Below are positions 34,743 through 43,615 of a DNA stretch of 64,000 nt, piece after piece. The notes under the pieces are model-generated. The model did not search any database. It was not told the DNA's origin and worked only from the letters and a program-made list of their open reading frames with translations. The first letter of the stretch is position 1; the number at the start of each line of letters is the position of its first letter. Origin of the DNA: Paenalcaligenes sp021793095 (GTDB taxonomy: Bacteria > Pseudomonadota > Gammaproteobacteria > Burkholderiales > Burkholderiaceae_B); NCBI GenBank assembly GCA_027317645.1, contig DAHVQS010000003.1:1-64000 (forward strand), in the 5' to 3' direction. The position numbers and the translations under genes are program-made.

Positions 34743-36154
34743 TTTGCCAGGCTTTGCTCTAAGCGGGCCAGCACACGATCGCGACCCAACAGAAACAGCA
34801 CGGCATCGATGGCCGGGGTCTGGCGCTGTCCTGTCACGGCCACACGCATGGGGATCCCCAATTGGGGCATCCGCGCGCCCTGCGCTTTGAGTACCTCTTT
34901 GATGGTGGCGCTAATTGCATCTACGCTCCACTCCTCTAGGGCTTGGGCGCGCTGGTTAAAGTCGTGCAGCAGTTGTTTGGCCTCAGGGGTGAGGACTTGT
35001 TCTTTGAGCTCGGGGTCAATGGCGGGCATTTCTTGGTGACAGAACAGCAGCGCCCCATCTGCGAGCTCATTGAGGGTTTCAGCACGGCTTTTGAGCAGTT
35101 CCATGACGGCGGGTAAATCCACTAGCTCAGGCTGGCCGCCGCGCGCCTCGATGCGGGGGGCGACGAGCTCAGCCAACCGCTCATTGGTGCTTTCTTTGAT
35201 GTAGTGAGCATTGACCCAGCGCAGTTTTTTGGGATCCCATTGCGCCGGTGAACGGCTCAGGTTGCGGGTATTAAACCAGTCAATAAACTCTGCACGGCTA
35301 AAGAGCTCGGCATCGCCATGACTCCAGCCCAGGCGCGCCAAATAATTCACCATGGCCTCGGGTAAAAAGCCCTGCTCATCATATTCTAGGATGCTGACCG
35401 CCCCATGGCGTTTTGAGAGTTTTTCACCATCTGGGCCCAAAATCATGGGGACATGACCATAGGCGGGGAGCTCAGCCCCCAAAGCCTCGAGCAAAGTGAT
35501 TTGACGGGCTGTATTGTTGACATGGTCATCCCCGCGGATCACGTGAGTGATTTTCATATCCCAATCATCCACCACCACGCAAAAGTTATAGGTGGGCGTG
35601 CCATCCGAGCGTGCAATGACGAGATCATCAAGCTCGTCGTTGGGGATGGAAATAGGGCCTTTGACCAAGTCATCCCAGGTGGTGGCACCTGTTTGTGGGC
35701 TTTTAAAGCGGACAACGGGTTGTCTGTCAGCGGGGATTTCGGGCAGCGTTTTACCGGGCTCAGGACGCCAAGTGCCATCGTAGCGGGGCTTGAGTCCCTG
35801 GGCACGGGCGCGTTCACGCATCGCCTCGACCTCTTCTGGGGTGCTATAGCAATAATAAGCCGTCCCTTCATCCAGCATTTTTTGGATGACCTCTTGGTGG
35901 CGTTCGATACGCTGGCTTTGGTAAAAAGGCCCTTCATCGGCCTCGAGGCCGAGCCACTGCATGCCGTCCAGGATAATTTGAACAGCCTCGGGGGTGGAAC
36001 GTTCGCGGTCAGTATCCTCGATACGCAAGACAAATTTTCCTTGGTGGTGGCGCGCAAAGGCCCATGAAAAAAGGGCCGTACGGGCGCCACCAAGGTGTAG
36101 ATCACCAGTTGGCGAGGGGGCAAAACGGGTGCGGACTATGGTTTCTGAATTCAT
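34739..36154 (-). CDS. gltX: Glutamate-tRNA ligase
   Basis: 471 residues from MNSETIVRTRFAPSPTGDLH; the frame continues 21 bases upstream. Class I signatures: PSPTGDLHLGGAR (HIGH variant), RIEDTDRERS, LSKRHGA (KMSKS variant, about 243) and the C-terminal anticodon-binding helical domain. A single discriminating-type length. It is monocistronic and convergent with the lipoprotein gene; the stop codons interlock. Confidence 0.97.
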   Translation of the reverse strand: MNSETIVRTRFAPSPTGDLHLGGARTALFSWAFARHHQGKFVLRIEDTDRERSTPEAVQIILDGMQWLGLEADEGPFYQSQRIERHQEVIQKMLDEGTAYYCYSTPEEVEAMRERARAQGLKPRYDGTWRPEPGKTLPEIPADRQPVVRFKSPQTGATTWDDLVKGPISIPNDELDDLVIARSDGTPTYNFCVVVDDWDMKITHVIRGDDHVNNTARQITLLEALGAELPAYGHVPMILGPDGEKLSKRHGAVSILEYDEQGFLPEAMVNYLARLGWSHGDAELFSRAEFIDWFNTRNLSRSPAQWDPKKLRWVNAHYIKESTNERLAELVAPRIEARGGQPELVDLPAVMELLKSRAETLNELADGALLFCHQEMPAIDPELKEQVLTPEAKQLLHDFNQRAQALEEWSVDAISATIKEVLKAQGARMPQLGIPMRVAVTGQRQTPAIDAVLFLLGRDRVLARLEQSLAN

Positions 36155-36220
36155 AAAAACTGAATGACTGGTCAATAAAATACGGTACTAAAAAACTTTC
36201 AAGAGTCAGCGGGCTGTAGG

Positions 36221-36894
36221 CTATGGTTGGGCCGTCAGGATTTGGCGCAAAAATTTAGCAATGTCTCTGACCTCATGGGGGTGGACTGAATGCGGCATCG
36301 GATAGGTATGCCATTCGACGTCATAGCCCATTTTTTCTAACAATTTGCGGGTGTTTTCACCGCGTTGCAGAGGCACAACGGGGTCTTGGGTGCCATGCGC
36401 CATAAAAATAGGGGTGTCCTGGTTAGCTGCATGGCGCTCTTTGTCGATGACCTCGGCTAAGGGCAGATAGCCTGATAGACAGACCAGCCCGGCCAGACGC
36501 TCGGGCCAACGCAATCCAGTCTGCAAAGTCATGGCACAACCTTGGGAAAAGCCTGCCAATACAATGCGCGCGCTGGGATGCCCTGCTCAATCTCACGCCG
36601 GATAAGCGCCTCTACCCGTGCTTGAGACTCACGCAGTCCCTTGGCGTCCTCACGGCGGACCAGATCGGTGACATAGATGTCATACCAAGAACGCATGGGC
36701 ATGCCTGCATTCACAGTGACGGGTTGTACCGGTGCGTGGGGGAAAACAAAACGGATGTTCAAATCGTCTAGGCCTAATTCGGGCACGATAGGGACAAAGT
36801 CATTGCCATCGGCCCCCAATCCGTGCAGCCAAATAACGGCATAACGGGCTTCCTTTTCCGGGTTGAGTTCAATGCATTCCAGTAGTTCACTCAT
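36221..36894 (-). pseudogene. Carboxylesterase (YpfH/Est-type alpha/beta-hydrolase), frameshifted
   Basis: Two overlapping frames together make one phospholipase/carboxylesterase-family hydrolase. The first begins MSELLECIELNPEKEARY at 36894 and carries VIWLHGLGADGNDFVPIVPEL; the second carries the nucleophile elbow AGFSQGCAM and the catalytic GTQDPVVPL and PHSVHPHEV. The frame breaks at a GGG run at 36575-36577. Adding one base there gives GIPSARIVLAGFSQG, the expected family sequence, and a 224-residue protein. It is either a true inactivating deletion or a homopolymer base-call error. Confidence 0.85.
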
Positions 36895-37028
36895 TGTTGA
36901 TTTCCCCTCATTGCTGTGTTTAAGGTTAGACTGTGTGTTAGCGCACAATTGCGTTTTATCATATTTGCTTGGTCAACGGGCCGTTTTAGCGGTTGCGGGG
37001 TGATTCGGGTCTCATACATAGAGTTTTT

Positions 37029-38396
37029 ATGAGTGATGTAATGATTTCTAATTTGCCTATTTCTGCAAATCAGCACTTTTTTTCTCAGCTGGTACAAGAC
37101 GCGCTGGCCGAAGCTAAAAAGCTCGGTGCCACCGATGCGGTCGCGCAGGTTTCCGAAAATCGTGGTTTGTCTGTTTCCGTGCGCAAACAAAAAACAGAAA
37201 ACGTGGAGCAGGCGCGTGAGCGTTCGCTCAGTATTACCGTTTTTGATGGCCAAAAGCGTGGTGCTGCATCGACGGCTGATTTTACCCCGCAAGCCCTACG
37301 TGAAACAGTCGCTGCAGCGTGGCACATCGCGCGTTTTACCGCTGAGGACCCCGCAGCAGGACTGCCAGATGATGAAGATTTGGCCTATCAATACCCTGAT
37401 CTGGCGTTGTATCGGCCCTGGCCATTGAGCCCCGAACAGGCCACCCAATGGGCACTACGGGCCGAGCGCGCTGCCCTATCTTACCATCCTGAGATCAGTA
37501 ATAGCGAAGGGGCCAGCATAGACAGCTACGAGGGGCATTTTGTGCTCGGCAATAGCCGTGGCTTTCTAGGGGGCTATCCGTATAGCCGTCACAGCATCAG
37601 TGTATCGCCTATTGCGGGTCAGGGGGCCAAGATGCAGCGTGATTATTGGTACAGCGTGGCGCGCGCTGCACACAAATTAGATAGCCCCGAGCAAGTGGGG
37701 GCGCGTGCTGCCGAGCGCACGGTCTCTCGCCTCAATCCTAGGGTGGCTTCGACCGGGCGCTACCCCGTGATTTTCGAGGCGTCGCTGGCGGCGGGTTTGT
37801 TGGGGTCTTTTGTACGCGCCAATAGTGGCGGGGCGTTATATCGTCAAGCCAGCTTTTTGGTGGATGCCTTGGGTCAAGAGATCTTTGCGCCGCATATTCG
37901 TATTGTTGAGCAACCCTACCTCCAAGGCGGCTTGGGCAGTGCCCCTTTTGATGGTGAAGGGGTCCGTACCCAAGCCCGTGACATTGTGGCTGCGGGGCAG
38001 TTAAATGGACACTTTTTATCCAGTTATACAGCCCGTAAATTGGGGATGAAGACCACAGGCAACGCGGCAGGGGCACATAATCTCATATTGCAATCGGATC
38101 ACACCACCCCTGATTTAGGGCTGCCCGCCTTATTAAAGGAAATGGGCACCGGCCTTTTGGTGACCGAGCTGATAGGGCAGGGCATCAATATGGTGACCGG
38201 GGATTATTCACGTGGCGCCTTTGGTTATTGGGTGGAAAATGGCGAAATTCAATACCCCGTCCAAGAGATCACCATTGCGGGCAATTTACGCGATATGTTC
38301 CGTCAGATTGCTTTGGTGGGAAATGACACCTTGGTTCGCGGGGGCCGCAAAACGGGCTCAGTTTTAATTGAGCAAATGGCCATTGCAGGACGTTAG
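37029..38396 (+). CDS. pmbA: TldE/PmbA metalloprotease-complex subunit
   Basis: 455 residues from MSDVMISNLPIS. It is the TldE/PmbA half of the TldD-TldE protease involved in peptide maturation and CcdA-type antitoxin turnover. As in other PmbA proteins the HExxxH zinc motif, which belongs to TldD, is not present. Conserved SEGASIDSYEGHFVLGNSRGF-type segments occur (here split around residue 170) as well as the C-terminal MVTGDYSRGAFGYWVENGE. It is divergent from the esterase, with 134 bases between them. Confidence 0.94.
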   Translation: MSDVMISNLPISANQHFFSQLVQDALAEAKKLGATDAVAQVSENRGLSVSVRKQKTENVEQARERSLSITVFDGQKRGAASTADFTPQALRETVAAAWHIARFTAEDPAAGLPDDEDLAYQYPDLALYRPWPLSPEQATQWALRAERAALSYHPEISNSEGASIDSYEGHFVLGNSRGFLGGYPYSRHSISVSPIAGQGAKMQRDYWYSVARAAHKLDSPEQVGARAAERTVSRLNPRVASTGRYPVIFEASLAAGLLGSFVRANSGGALYRQASFLVDALGQEIFAPHIRIVEQPYLQGGLGSAPFDGEGVRTQARDIVAAGQLNGHFLSSYTARKLGMKTTGNAAGAHNLILQSDHTTPDLGLPALLKEMGTGLLVTELIGQGINMVTGDYSRGAFGYWVENGEIQYPVQEITIAGNLRDMFRQIALVGNDTLVRGGRKTGSVLIEQMAIAGR

Positions 38397-38532
38397 CGTG
38401 TCGACAGGGCAAGCCATATATGCTCATTAAGTTTGACAGCAGGTGCATAATAATGGATATTGGCATGTTGTAACACACCGTATTATGTGCTTATTTTTAT
38501 TCATTACCTGAACGCGAAGGAGGGTCTGCACC

Positions 38533-39645
38533 ATGCAGCGTCGTTCATTTTTAAAAAAGGCAGGCTTAGGTGCTGTCGCTGGTACGGCCGCAGTGGCTGC
38601 TCCCGCAGTTGCCGAGAGTTTGCCAAAAATCAGCTGGAAGATGACTTCTACCTATGGGCCATCTTTGCCGGCGCTATTTAGTACCGCCGAGATGTTTACC
38701 CAAATGGTCGAAGAGGCCACTGACGGTAATTTTTCAATCCGCCTCTATCCGGCCGGCGAAATTGTCCCCGGTTTTGAGGTCATGGACGCCGTGTCTGACG
38801 GTACAGTTGAGATGGGCCAAACTGCCTCGTATTACTACTACGGCAAGGACCCCTCTTTTTGTTTTGACACCGCTGTTCCATTTGGTTTAAATGCACGCCA
38901 GATGCAGTCTTGGCTGTTCAATGGGGGCGGTTTAGAGCTGATGCGCGAGCTCTTTGCCACGCGCAATATCGTCAACTTCCCCATGGGTGACACCGGGACT
39001 CAGATGGGGGGCTGGTATCGCAAAGAGATCAATTCGGTTGAGGACCTCAAAGGGCTCAAGATGCGCACTGCTGGCTTTGCGGGCGAGGTATTGGCGCGCA
39101 TGGGTGTGGTGCCGCAGCAGGTACCCCCTGGTGATATTTATCCCTCACTGGAAAAGGGCACGCTAGACGCGGTTGAGTTTGTGGGCCCCATGGATGACGA
39201 GCGTTTGGGTTTCCAAAAAGTTGCCAAGTACTATTACTACCCCGGCTGGTGGGAGGGGGCAGGTCAGGTTTCGCTCTACGTAAACCAAGATGCCTACGAG
39301 CAGCTGCCCAAGCAGTACAAGTCCTTGGTTGCCACGGCTTCCCGTGCAGCGGGTCAAAATATGTTGTCCACCTACGATGCTGAAAACCCAGCAGCTTTGC
39401 GTCGCCTGATTGCCAGCGGGGCCGTCCTCAAACCGTTCCCACGTGACGTCATGGATGCCGCTTTTGAGGCATCTAACGAGGTGTACAAAGAGTTCTGCGA
39501 GGCAGACGAGGGCTTTAAAAAGATCTACGACAGCTATATGGCTTTCCGTGATGAGTCCGTACCTTGGTTCCGTGTGGCCGAGGGCTCGTATGACAACTTC
39601 TTGGGCATTGCATTGGCGCAACAACGTCAGCGTTCTGGCTCATAG
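38533..39645 (+). CDS. TRAP transporter solute-binding protein, TakP-like (DctP family), orphan
   Basis: 370 residues with a Tat-type signal (MQRRSFLKKAGLG, then AAVAAPAVAES). The mature part has the TakP-like pattern: YPAGEIVPGFEVMDAV, GTAVPFG-like TAVPFGLNARQM, NTGTQMGGW-like DTGTQMGGWYRKEINS, LKGLKMRTAGFAGEVLARMG and the aromatic KYYYYPGWWEGAG. TakP binds 2-oxoacids, so a keto-acid or related carboxylate ligand is plausible. No dctQ or dctM flanks it: pmbA lies upstream and rplM downstream. The gene has its own ribosome-binding site (AAGGAGG) and terminator. Confidence 0.9.
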   Translation: MQRRSFLKKAGLGAVAGTAAVAAPAVAESLPKISWKMTSTYGPSLPALFSTAEMFTQMVEEATDGNFSIRLYPAGEIVPGFEVMDAVSDGTVEMGQTASYYYYGKDPSFCFDTAVPFGLNARQMQSWLFNGGGLELMRELFATRNIVNFPMGDTGTQMGGWYRKEINSVEDLKGLKMRTAGFAGEVLARMGVVPQQVPPGDIYPSLEKGTLDAVEFVGPMDDERLGFQKVAKYYYYPGWWEGAGQVSLYVNQDAYEQLPKQYKSLVATASRAAGQNMLSTYDAENPAALRRLIASGAVLKPFPRDVMDAAFEASNEVYKEFCEADEGFKKIYDSYMAFRDESVPWFRVAEGSYDNFLGIALAQQRQRSGS

Positions 39646-39692
39646 TCACGTATTGTGTCGCGGATTTGCCGCGTTTTCAGACACAATCCAGA

Positions 39693-39724
39693 GGGTAGGC
39701 ATTGATTTGCCTGCCCTTTTTCTT
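39693..39724 (+). terminator. Terminator after the orphan TRAP binding protein
   Basis: Stem GGGTAGGCA / TGCCTGCCC (one wobble) with loop TTGATT followed by TTTTTCTT. A second hairpin, GTGTC with GCGG arms, lies just upstream (39656-39685). Confidence 0.8.
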
Positions 39725-39738
39725 TTGTATTTTATTCA

Positions 39739-39747
39739 TGGTATACT
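39739..39747 (+). promoter_or_regulatory. Extended -10 promoter of rplM-rpsI
   Basis: TGGTATACT matches the extended -10 TGnTATAnT; there is no good -35 at the normal distance, as expected for an extended -10 promoter. It lies 75 bases before rplM. Confidence 0.5.
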
Positions 39748-39821
39748 TTTTTTCTTTGCGTACGGGCGAGTAATAACGTCTTGGCGCATTTTTATTGTTA
39801 TTTTCTTTAAAAGGAACCATC

Positions 39822-40250
39822 ATGAAAACCTTTGTGGCAAAGCCCAAGGAAGTACGGCGTGAATGGTTTGTGGTTGATGCCAAGGATAAAGTCCTTGGAC
39901 GTGTAGCCAGCGAAGTTGCACGGCGCTTGCGCGGCAAACACAAGCCAGAATACACTCCACACGTCGATACGGGCGATTATATCGTGGTGATTAATGCCGC
40001 ACACTTACGCGTGACCGGCAACAAAGACAGAAACAAAAAGTATTACCGTCATACTGGCTACGTCGGTGGCATCCGCGAGACCAATTTCGAGTCCATGCAG
40101 GCTCGCTTCCCTGGTCGTGCGCTGGAAAAAGCAGTTAAGGGCATGCTTCCCAAGAACTCTCTGGGTTATGCCATGGCCAAAAAACTCAAGGTCTATGCAG
40201 GCGAGGATCATCCCCATACCGCCCAGCAGCCTAAACCACTAGACATCTAA
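39822..40250 (+). CDS. rplM: 50S ribosomal protein L13
   Basis: 142 residues from MKTFVAKPKEVRREWFVVDA with AAGGA upstream; the frame opens 27 bases earlier without conservation. LGRVASEVARRLRGKHKPEY and the C-terminal KVYAGEDHPHTAQQPKPL are canonical. It forms the conserved rplM-rpsI pair with a 10-base gap. Confidence 0.98.
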   Translation: MKTFVAKPKEVRREWFVVDAKDKVLGRVASEVARRLRGKHKPEYTPHVDTGDYIVVINAAHLRVTGNKDRNKKYYRHTGYVGGIRETNFESMQARFPGRALEKAVKGMLPKNSLGYAMAKKLKVYAGEDHPHTAQQPKPLDI

Positions 40251-40260
40251 GGATATCCTC

Positions 40261-40653
40261 ATGATTGGTGATTGGAATTACGGCACCGGGCGGCGCAAAA
40301 GATCCGTCGCACGTGTGTTCATTAAAAAAGGTAGTGGGCAGATCGTTGTTAATGGTCGCCCTGTTGATGAATATTTCGCCCGTGAAACAGGGCGTATGAT
40401 TGTACGTCAGCCGCTAGACCTGACAGACAACCTCGAGTCCTTTGACATCAAGGTCAACGTACACGGTGGTGGCGAGAGTGGCCAAGCAGGCGCCATTCGT
40501 CACGGCATTACCCGTGCACTCATCCAATATGATGAGTCTCTCAAGGCTCAGCTGCGTCAAGCAGGTTATGTGACCCGTGATGCACGTTCTGTCGAGCGTA
40601 AAAAGGTGGGTCTACACAAAGCACGTCGCCGCAAACAGTTCAGCAAGCGTTAA
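40261..40653 (+). CDS. rpsI: 30S ribosomal protein S9
   Basis: 130 residues. YGTGRRKRSVARVFIKKGSG at the N-terminus, VHGGGESGQAGAIRHGITRAL in the middle and the invariant basic tail KKVGLHKARRRKQFSKR, whose last residues contact P-site tRNA. Confidence 0.98.
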   Translation: MIGDWNYGTGRRKRSVARVFIKKGSGQIVVNGRPVDEYFARETGRMIVRQPLDLTDNLESFDIKVNVHGGGESGQAGAIRHGITRALIQYDESLKAQLRQAGYVTRDARSVERKKVGLHKARRRKQFSKR

Positions 40654-40686
40654 TAGCCCTAGCTGTCCGCGATTATTGCTTACCTC

Positions 40687-40719
40687 ACAACGCCCCGTAT
40701 TTGCGGGGCGTTGTTGTTT
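40687..40719 (+). terminator. Terminator of rplM-rpsI
   Basis: Perfect 11-bp stem ACAACGCCCCG / CGGGGCGTTGT with a 6-base loop followed by TGTTT. Confidence 0.85.
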
Positions 40720-40759
40720 GCATCTTTGCTGCATTTTCATGCGAAATATAGGTTAATCC

Positions 40760-40788
40760 TGACGTAATTGTTTAATCCTCGCTACAAT
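40760..40788 (+). promoter_or_regulatory. Candidate promoter of argC
   Basis: TGACGT (40760-40765) and -10 TACAAT (40783-40788) with a 17-base spacer. The -10 region is part of CGCTACAATAGG, which recurs exactly before erpA. Confidence 0.5.
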
Positions 40789-40844
40789 AGGATGGTGGCT
40801 CATCGATTGGGCGTTGATTCACCATGTTGATATTCGAGGGGGTT

Positions 40845-41912
40845 ATGACGGCTTCGACCTATCCAACCATACGCGCAGGCATTGTTGGCGCCACCGGTTA
40901 TACCGGTGTAGAGCTCTTGCGTTTGCTCGGGGCGCATCCGGCAGTAGAGATTCGGGCAGTAACATCACGCACAGAGCAAGGCATGCCTGTGGCCGAGATG
41001 TTTCCTAATTTGCGCGGTCATGTCGATGCCGTGTTCCAAACCCCGGACGAGGCCGCGCTAGATGAGTGCGATGTGGTGTTTTTTGCGACGCCTCATGGGG
41101 TCGCCATGCAACAAGCTCGCCAGCTGGTGGATCAGGGCATCAAGGTGATCGATTTAGCCGCTGATTTTCGTCTTCAAGAAACGGCGGTATTCGAGCAGTG
41201 GTACAAGCACAAACATGCTTGCCCTGATGTGCTCTCTGAGGCCGTGTATGGGTTAGTAGAGCTGCATCGCGAGCGCATCCGACACGCGCGGGTGGTCGGT
41301 AATCCTGGATGCTACCCCGTGACTGTCTTGCTTGGGCTGGCCCCCTTGTTGCAGCAAGATACGCCTTTAATTGACACCAGCAATATCATTGCCGATTGCA
41401 AATCGGGGGTGTCCGGTGCTGGGCGCAAGGCCTCTATTGGTACTTTATTTGCCGAGACCAGCGATAATTTCAAAGCCTATGGGGTCGGTGGGCATCGCCA
41501 CCACCCCGAAATTGTCGAGCAACTGCGCGGCTTAACCCAGGGCCAAGAGGTGGGGCTGACATTCACCCCTCATTTGGTACCGATGATCCGTGGGATGTTT
41601 TCTACTTTATATTTGCGCCTCCTGCCTGAGGCGGTGGACACTGATTTTCAAAAGCTCTACGAGCAGCGCTATGCCGATGAGCCTTTTGTTGACGTGTTGC
41701 CCGCAGGAACTTGGCCCGAGACGCGTTCCGTACGCGCCTCTAATATGCTGCGCATCGCCGTGCAGCGTGGGACCCAAAAAGACGTATTGATCGTGATGGT
41801 CGCGCAGGATAATTTAGTAAAGGGGGCTGCCGGTCAGGCCGTGCAAAATATGAACCTCATGTTTGGTCTGGATGAGCGGCTTGGATTGCAACAAATCGCT
41901 GTGTTGCCATAA
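40845..41912 (+). CDS. argC: N-acetyl-gamma-glutamyl-phosphate reductase
   Basis: Third step of arginine synthesis, NADPH-dependent. 355 residues if started at MTASTYPTIRAGIVG; an ATG 21 bases upstream is also in frame. Rossmann GIVGATGYTGVELLRLL, catalytic Cys in VVGNPGCYPV (about 150), KSGVSGAGRKA and HRHHPEI are conserved. It is separate from argJ (11 kb), so arginine genes are scattered. Confidence 0.96.
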   Translation: MTASTYPTIRAGIVGATGYTGVELLRLLGAHPAVEIRAVTSRTEQGMPVAEMFPNLRGHVDAVFQTPDEAALDECDVVFFATPHGVAMQQARQLVDQGIKVIDLAADFRLQETAVFEQWYKHKHACPDVLSEAVYGLVELHRERIRHARVVGNPGCYPVTVLLGLAPLLQQDTPLIDTSNIIADCKSGVSGAGRKASIGTLFAETSDNFKAYGVGGHRHHPEIVEQLRGLTQGQEVGLTFTPHLVPMIRGMFSTLYLRLLPEAVDTDFQKLYEQRYADEPFVDVLPAGTWPETRSVRASNMLRIAVQRGTQKDVLIVMVAQDNLVKGAAGQAVQNMNLMFGLDERLGLQQIAVLP

Positions 41913-41927
41913 AGATTTACCCATTTC

Positions 41928-41958
41928 TTGAATGTTAAAGCATTGAATGCGCTACAAT
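41928..41958 (+). promoter_or_regulatory. Candidate promoter of erpA
   Basis: -35 TTGAAT and -10 TACAAT with a 19-base spacer; the -10 is embedded in the same CGCTACAATAGG 12-mer seen before argC. Confidence 0.45.
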
Positions 41959-41992
41959 AGGTACAAATAGATTTAAATGATAGGAGTCATTT

Positions 41993-42358
41993 ATGAGCAT
42001 TTCCGAAAAGACTGATTTGCAGGCTCCACCCGCTCCACTGGCATTTAGTGATGCTGCAGCGGAAAAGGTTCGTGAGTTATTGCTTGATGAGGGCAATCCT
42101 AATCTCAAGCTGCGTGTCTTTGTGCAGGGCGGTGGCTGCTCTGGTTTTCAGTATGGTTTTACCTTTGACGAGGAGACCAGCGGCGATGATACCGTCGTCG
42201 AGCGTGGTGGGGTGCAATTGCTTATCGACCCCATGAGTTTCCAATATCTAGTAGGGGCTGAAATCGACTACAAGGACGACTTGGAGGGGGCGCAATTTGT
42301 CATTCGCAACCCCAACGCCATGACGTCTTGTGGGTGCGGTTCGTCCTTTGCTGTTTAA
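41993..42358 (+). CDS. erpA: Iron-sulfur cluster insertion protein ErpA
   Basis: 121 residues, A-type Fe-S carrier. The three conserved cysteines are in GGGCSGFQYGF (one) and CGCGSSF at the C-terminus (two). The N-terminal stretch is slightly longer than in E. coli. AGGAG lies 6 bases before ATG. It is monocistronic and convergent with anmK. Confidence 0.96.
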   Translation: MSISEKTDLQAPPAPLAFSDAAAEKVRELLLDEGNPNLKLRVFVQGGGCSGFQYGFTFDEETSGDDTVVERGGVQLLIDPMSFQYLVGAEIDYKDDLEGAQFVIRNPNAMTSCGCGSSFAV

Positions 42359-42388
42359 TTTATTCGATAGGATGGGTGGCAGCGACGC

Positions 42389-43594
42389 TTAGGCGTAGTA
42401 GCGTGCCCCCAGACATGTTGGCTGACGAGCGCCGGTGACCTGAGGGTGGCCGGCGTTTATTTTTTGGTCATAGGCAAAGGCCAGCCAGGCAAATGCATAG
42501 GCCTCGAGATATTGAGGGTGCACATCAAACTCGGCGCTGCTATGTACAGTGGCCCCTAGCTGTTGTGCCGCCTGCTGTTGTAAACGCCGCATCAACTGCG
42601 AGTTGAGGGCGCCACCGCCACAAATAATGAGCGTCTGAGTGTCTGGTGCCCACTGAACAAGGGCATCGATAATACTGCGGGTGGTGTACTCGAGCAGCGT
42701 GGCCTGGATATCGGCTGCTGAGACAGAGTGCAAAGATAAGGTCGAGAGCTTTTGCTGTAGCCAAGGGGCATTAAACAGATCTCTACCGGTGGATTTCGGT
42801 GGGGGTAGCTTCAGCCAAGGCTCGGCCAATAAAGCGTTGAGCAAGGTTGGGTGGCAGCGTCCGCTGGCAGCCCAGCGCCCCTCGTGATCATAAGGCTCAT
42901 GACGGTGTTGCGCACACCATAGATCCATGAGCACATTGCCTGGGCCGCAGTCAAAACCATAAAAGCTTGGGGCGGGTGCGCCTGGCTCTGCCTGGCCGGG
43001 TTTAGAGGGTTTTTGCCCTGCTAGGCGGGTGATGTTCGCCATGCCGCCAATATTGATGACTGCGCGCGGCTCATGGCCTGTAAAGAGCAAGGCATGAAAA
43101 GGTGGGACCAACGGGGCTCCTTGGCCGCCAGCTGCCAGATCGCGGCTGCGAAAATCAGCAATCACATCAATGCCAGTCTGCTCTGCTAATAATGCCGGGG
43201 CATTGAGTTGGATACTGATGCCCTCATTGGGGTGGTGGCGCACAGTTTGCCCATGGGCCCCAATGGCGATGATGTCGGCGGGGTGGAGGTGTGCCTCGGC
43301 CAATAGCTGCTGTACTGCTTGGCTGTAGTGACCGACAAGTGCTTGGGCAGCGCGGGCACTGCGTAATAATTCATCAGGACCACTTTGGTTGAGGGCCATG
43401 AGCTCGTGGCGCAAAGCATCGGGCAACGAGATAGAGACCGCATGTTGAAAGTGGGCCGCCGGTATTCGGTCGCTAGGCGGCTGAGACGCCGTCTCGATGG
43501 CGGTCGCTGGGCTGGATGGGGCCTCAAACCGAGCAAGCACGGCGTCCACACCATCCATGCTCGTCCCCGACATTAAACCAATATACCAGCCCAT
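42389..43594 (-). CDS. anmK: Anhydro-N-acetylmuramic acid kinase
   Basis: Cell-wall recycling enzyme that phosphorylates and opens 1,6-anhydroMurNAc to MurNAc-6-P. 401 residues. GLMSGTSMDGVDAVLARFE (ATP loop), GAHGQTVRHHP, NIGGMANITRL, FDCGPGNVLMDLWC and CGGGALNSQLM are all present. The coding sequence contains a Pro/Gly/Ala-rich insert (about 195-210). It lies 21 bases downstream of the M23 peptidase gene, forming a cell-wall pair. Confidence 0.95.
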   Translation of the reverse strand: MGWYIGLMSGTSMDGVDAVLARFEAPSSPATAIETASQPPSDRIPAAHFQHAVSISLPDALRHELMALNQSGPDELLRSARAAQALVGHYSQAVQQLLAEAHLHPADIIAIGAHGQTVRHHPNEGISIQLNAPALLAEQTGIDVIADFRSRDLAAGGQGAPLVPPFHALLFTGHEPRAVINIGGMANITRLAGQKPSKPGQAEPGAPAPSFYGFDCGPGNVLMDLWCAQHRHEPYDHEGRWAASGRCHPTLLNALLAEPWLKLPPPKSTGRDLFNAPWLQQKLSTLSLHSVSAADIQATLLEYTTRSIIDALVQWAPDTQTLIICGGGALNSQLMRRLQQQAAQQLGATVHSSAEFDVHPQYLEAYAFAWLAFAYDQKINAGHPQVTGARQPTCLGARYYA

Positions 43595-43615
43595 GCCTAG
43601 GTCTTTTAAGAGGGG

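Noticed and set aside
35453..36067. 204-codon plus-strand frame opposite gltX
   Set aside because: Long, but entirely antisense to an intact essential gene and without recognisable family features.
39163..39624. 153-codon minus-strand frame opposite the orphan TRAP binding protein
   Set aside because: Shadow of a strongly supported gene; no start signals.
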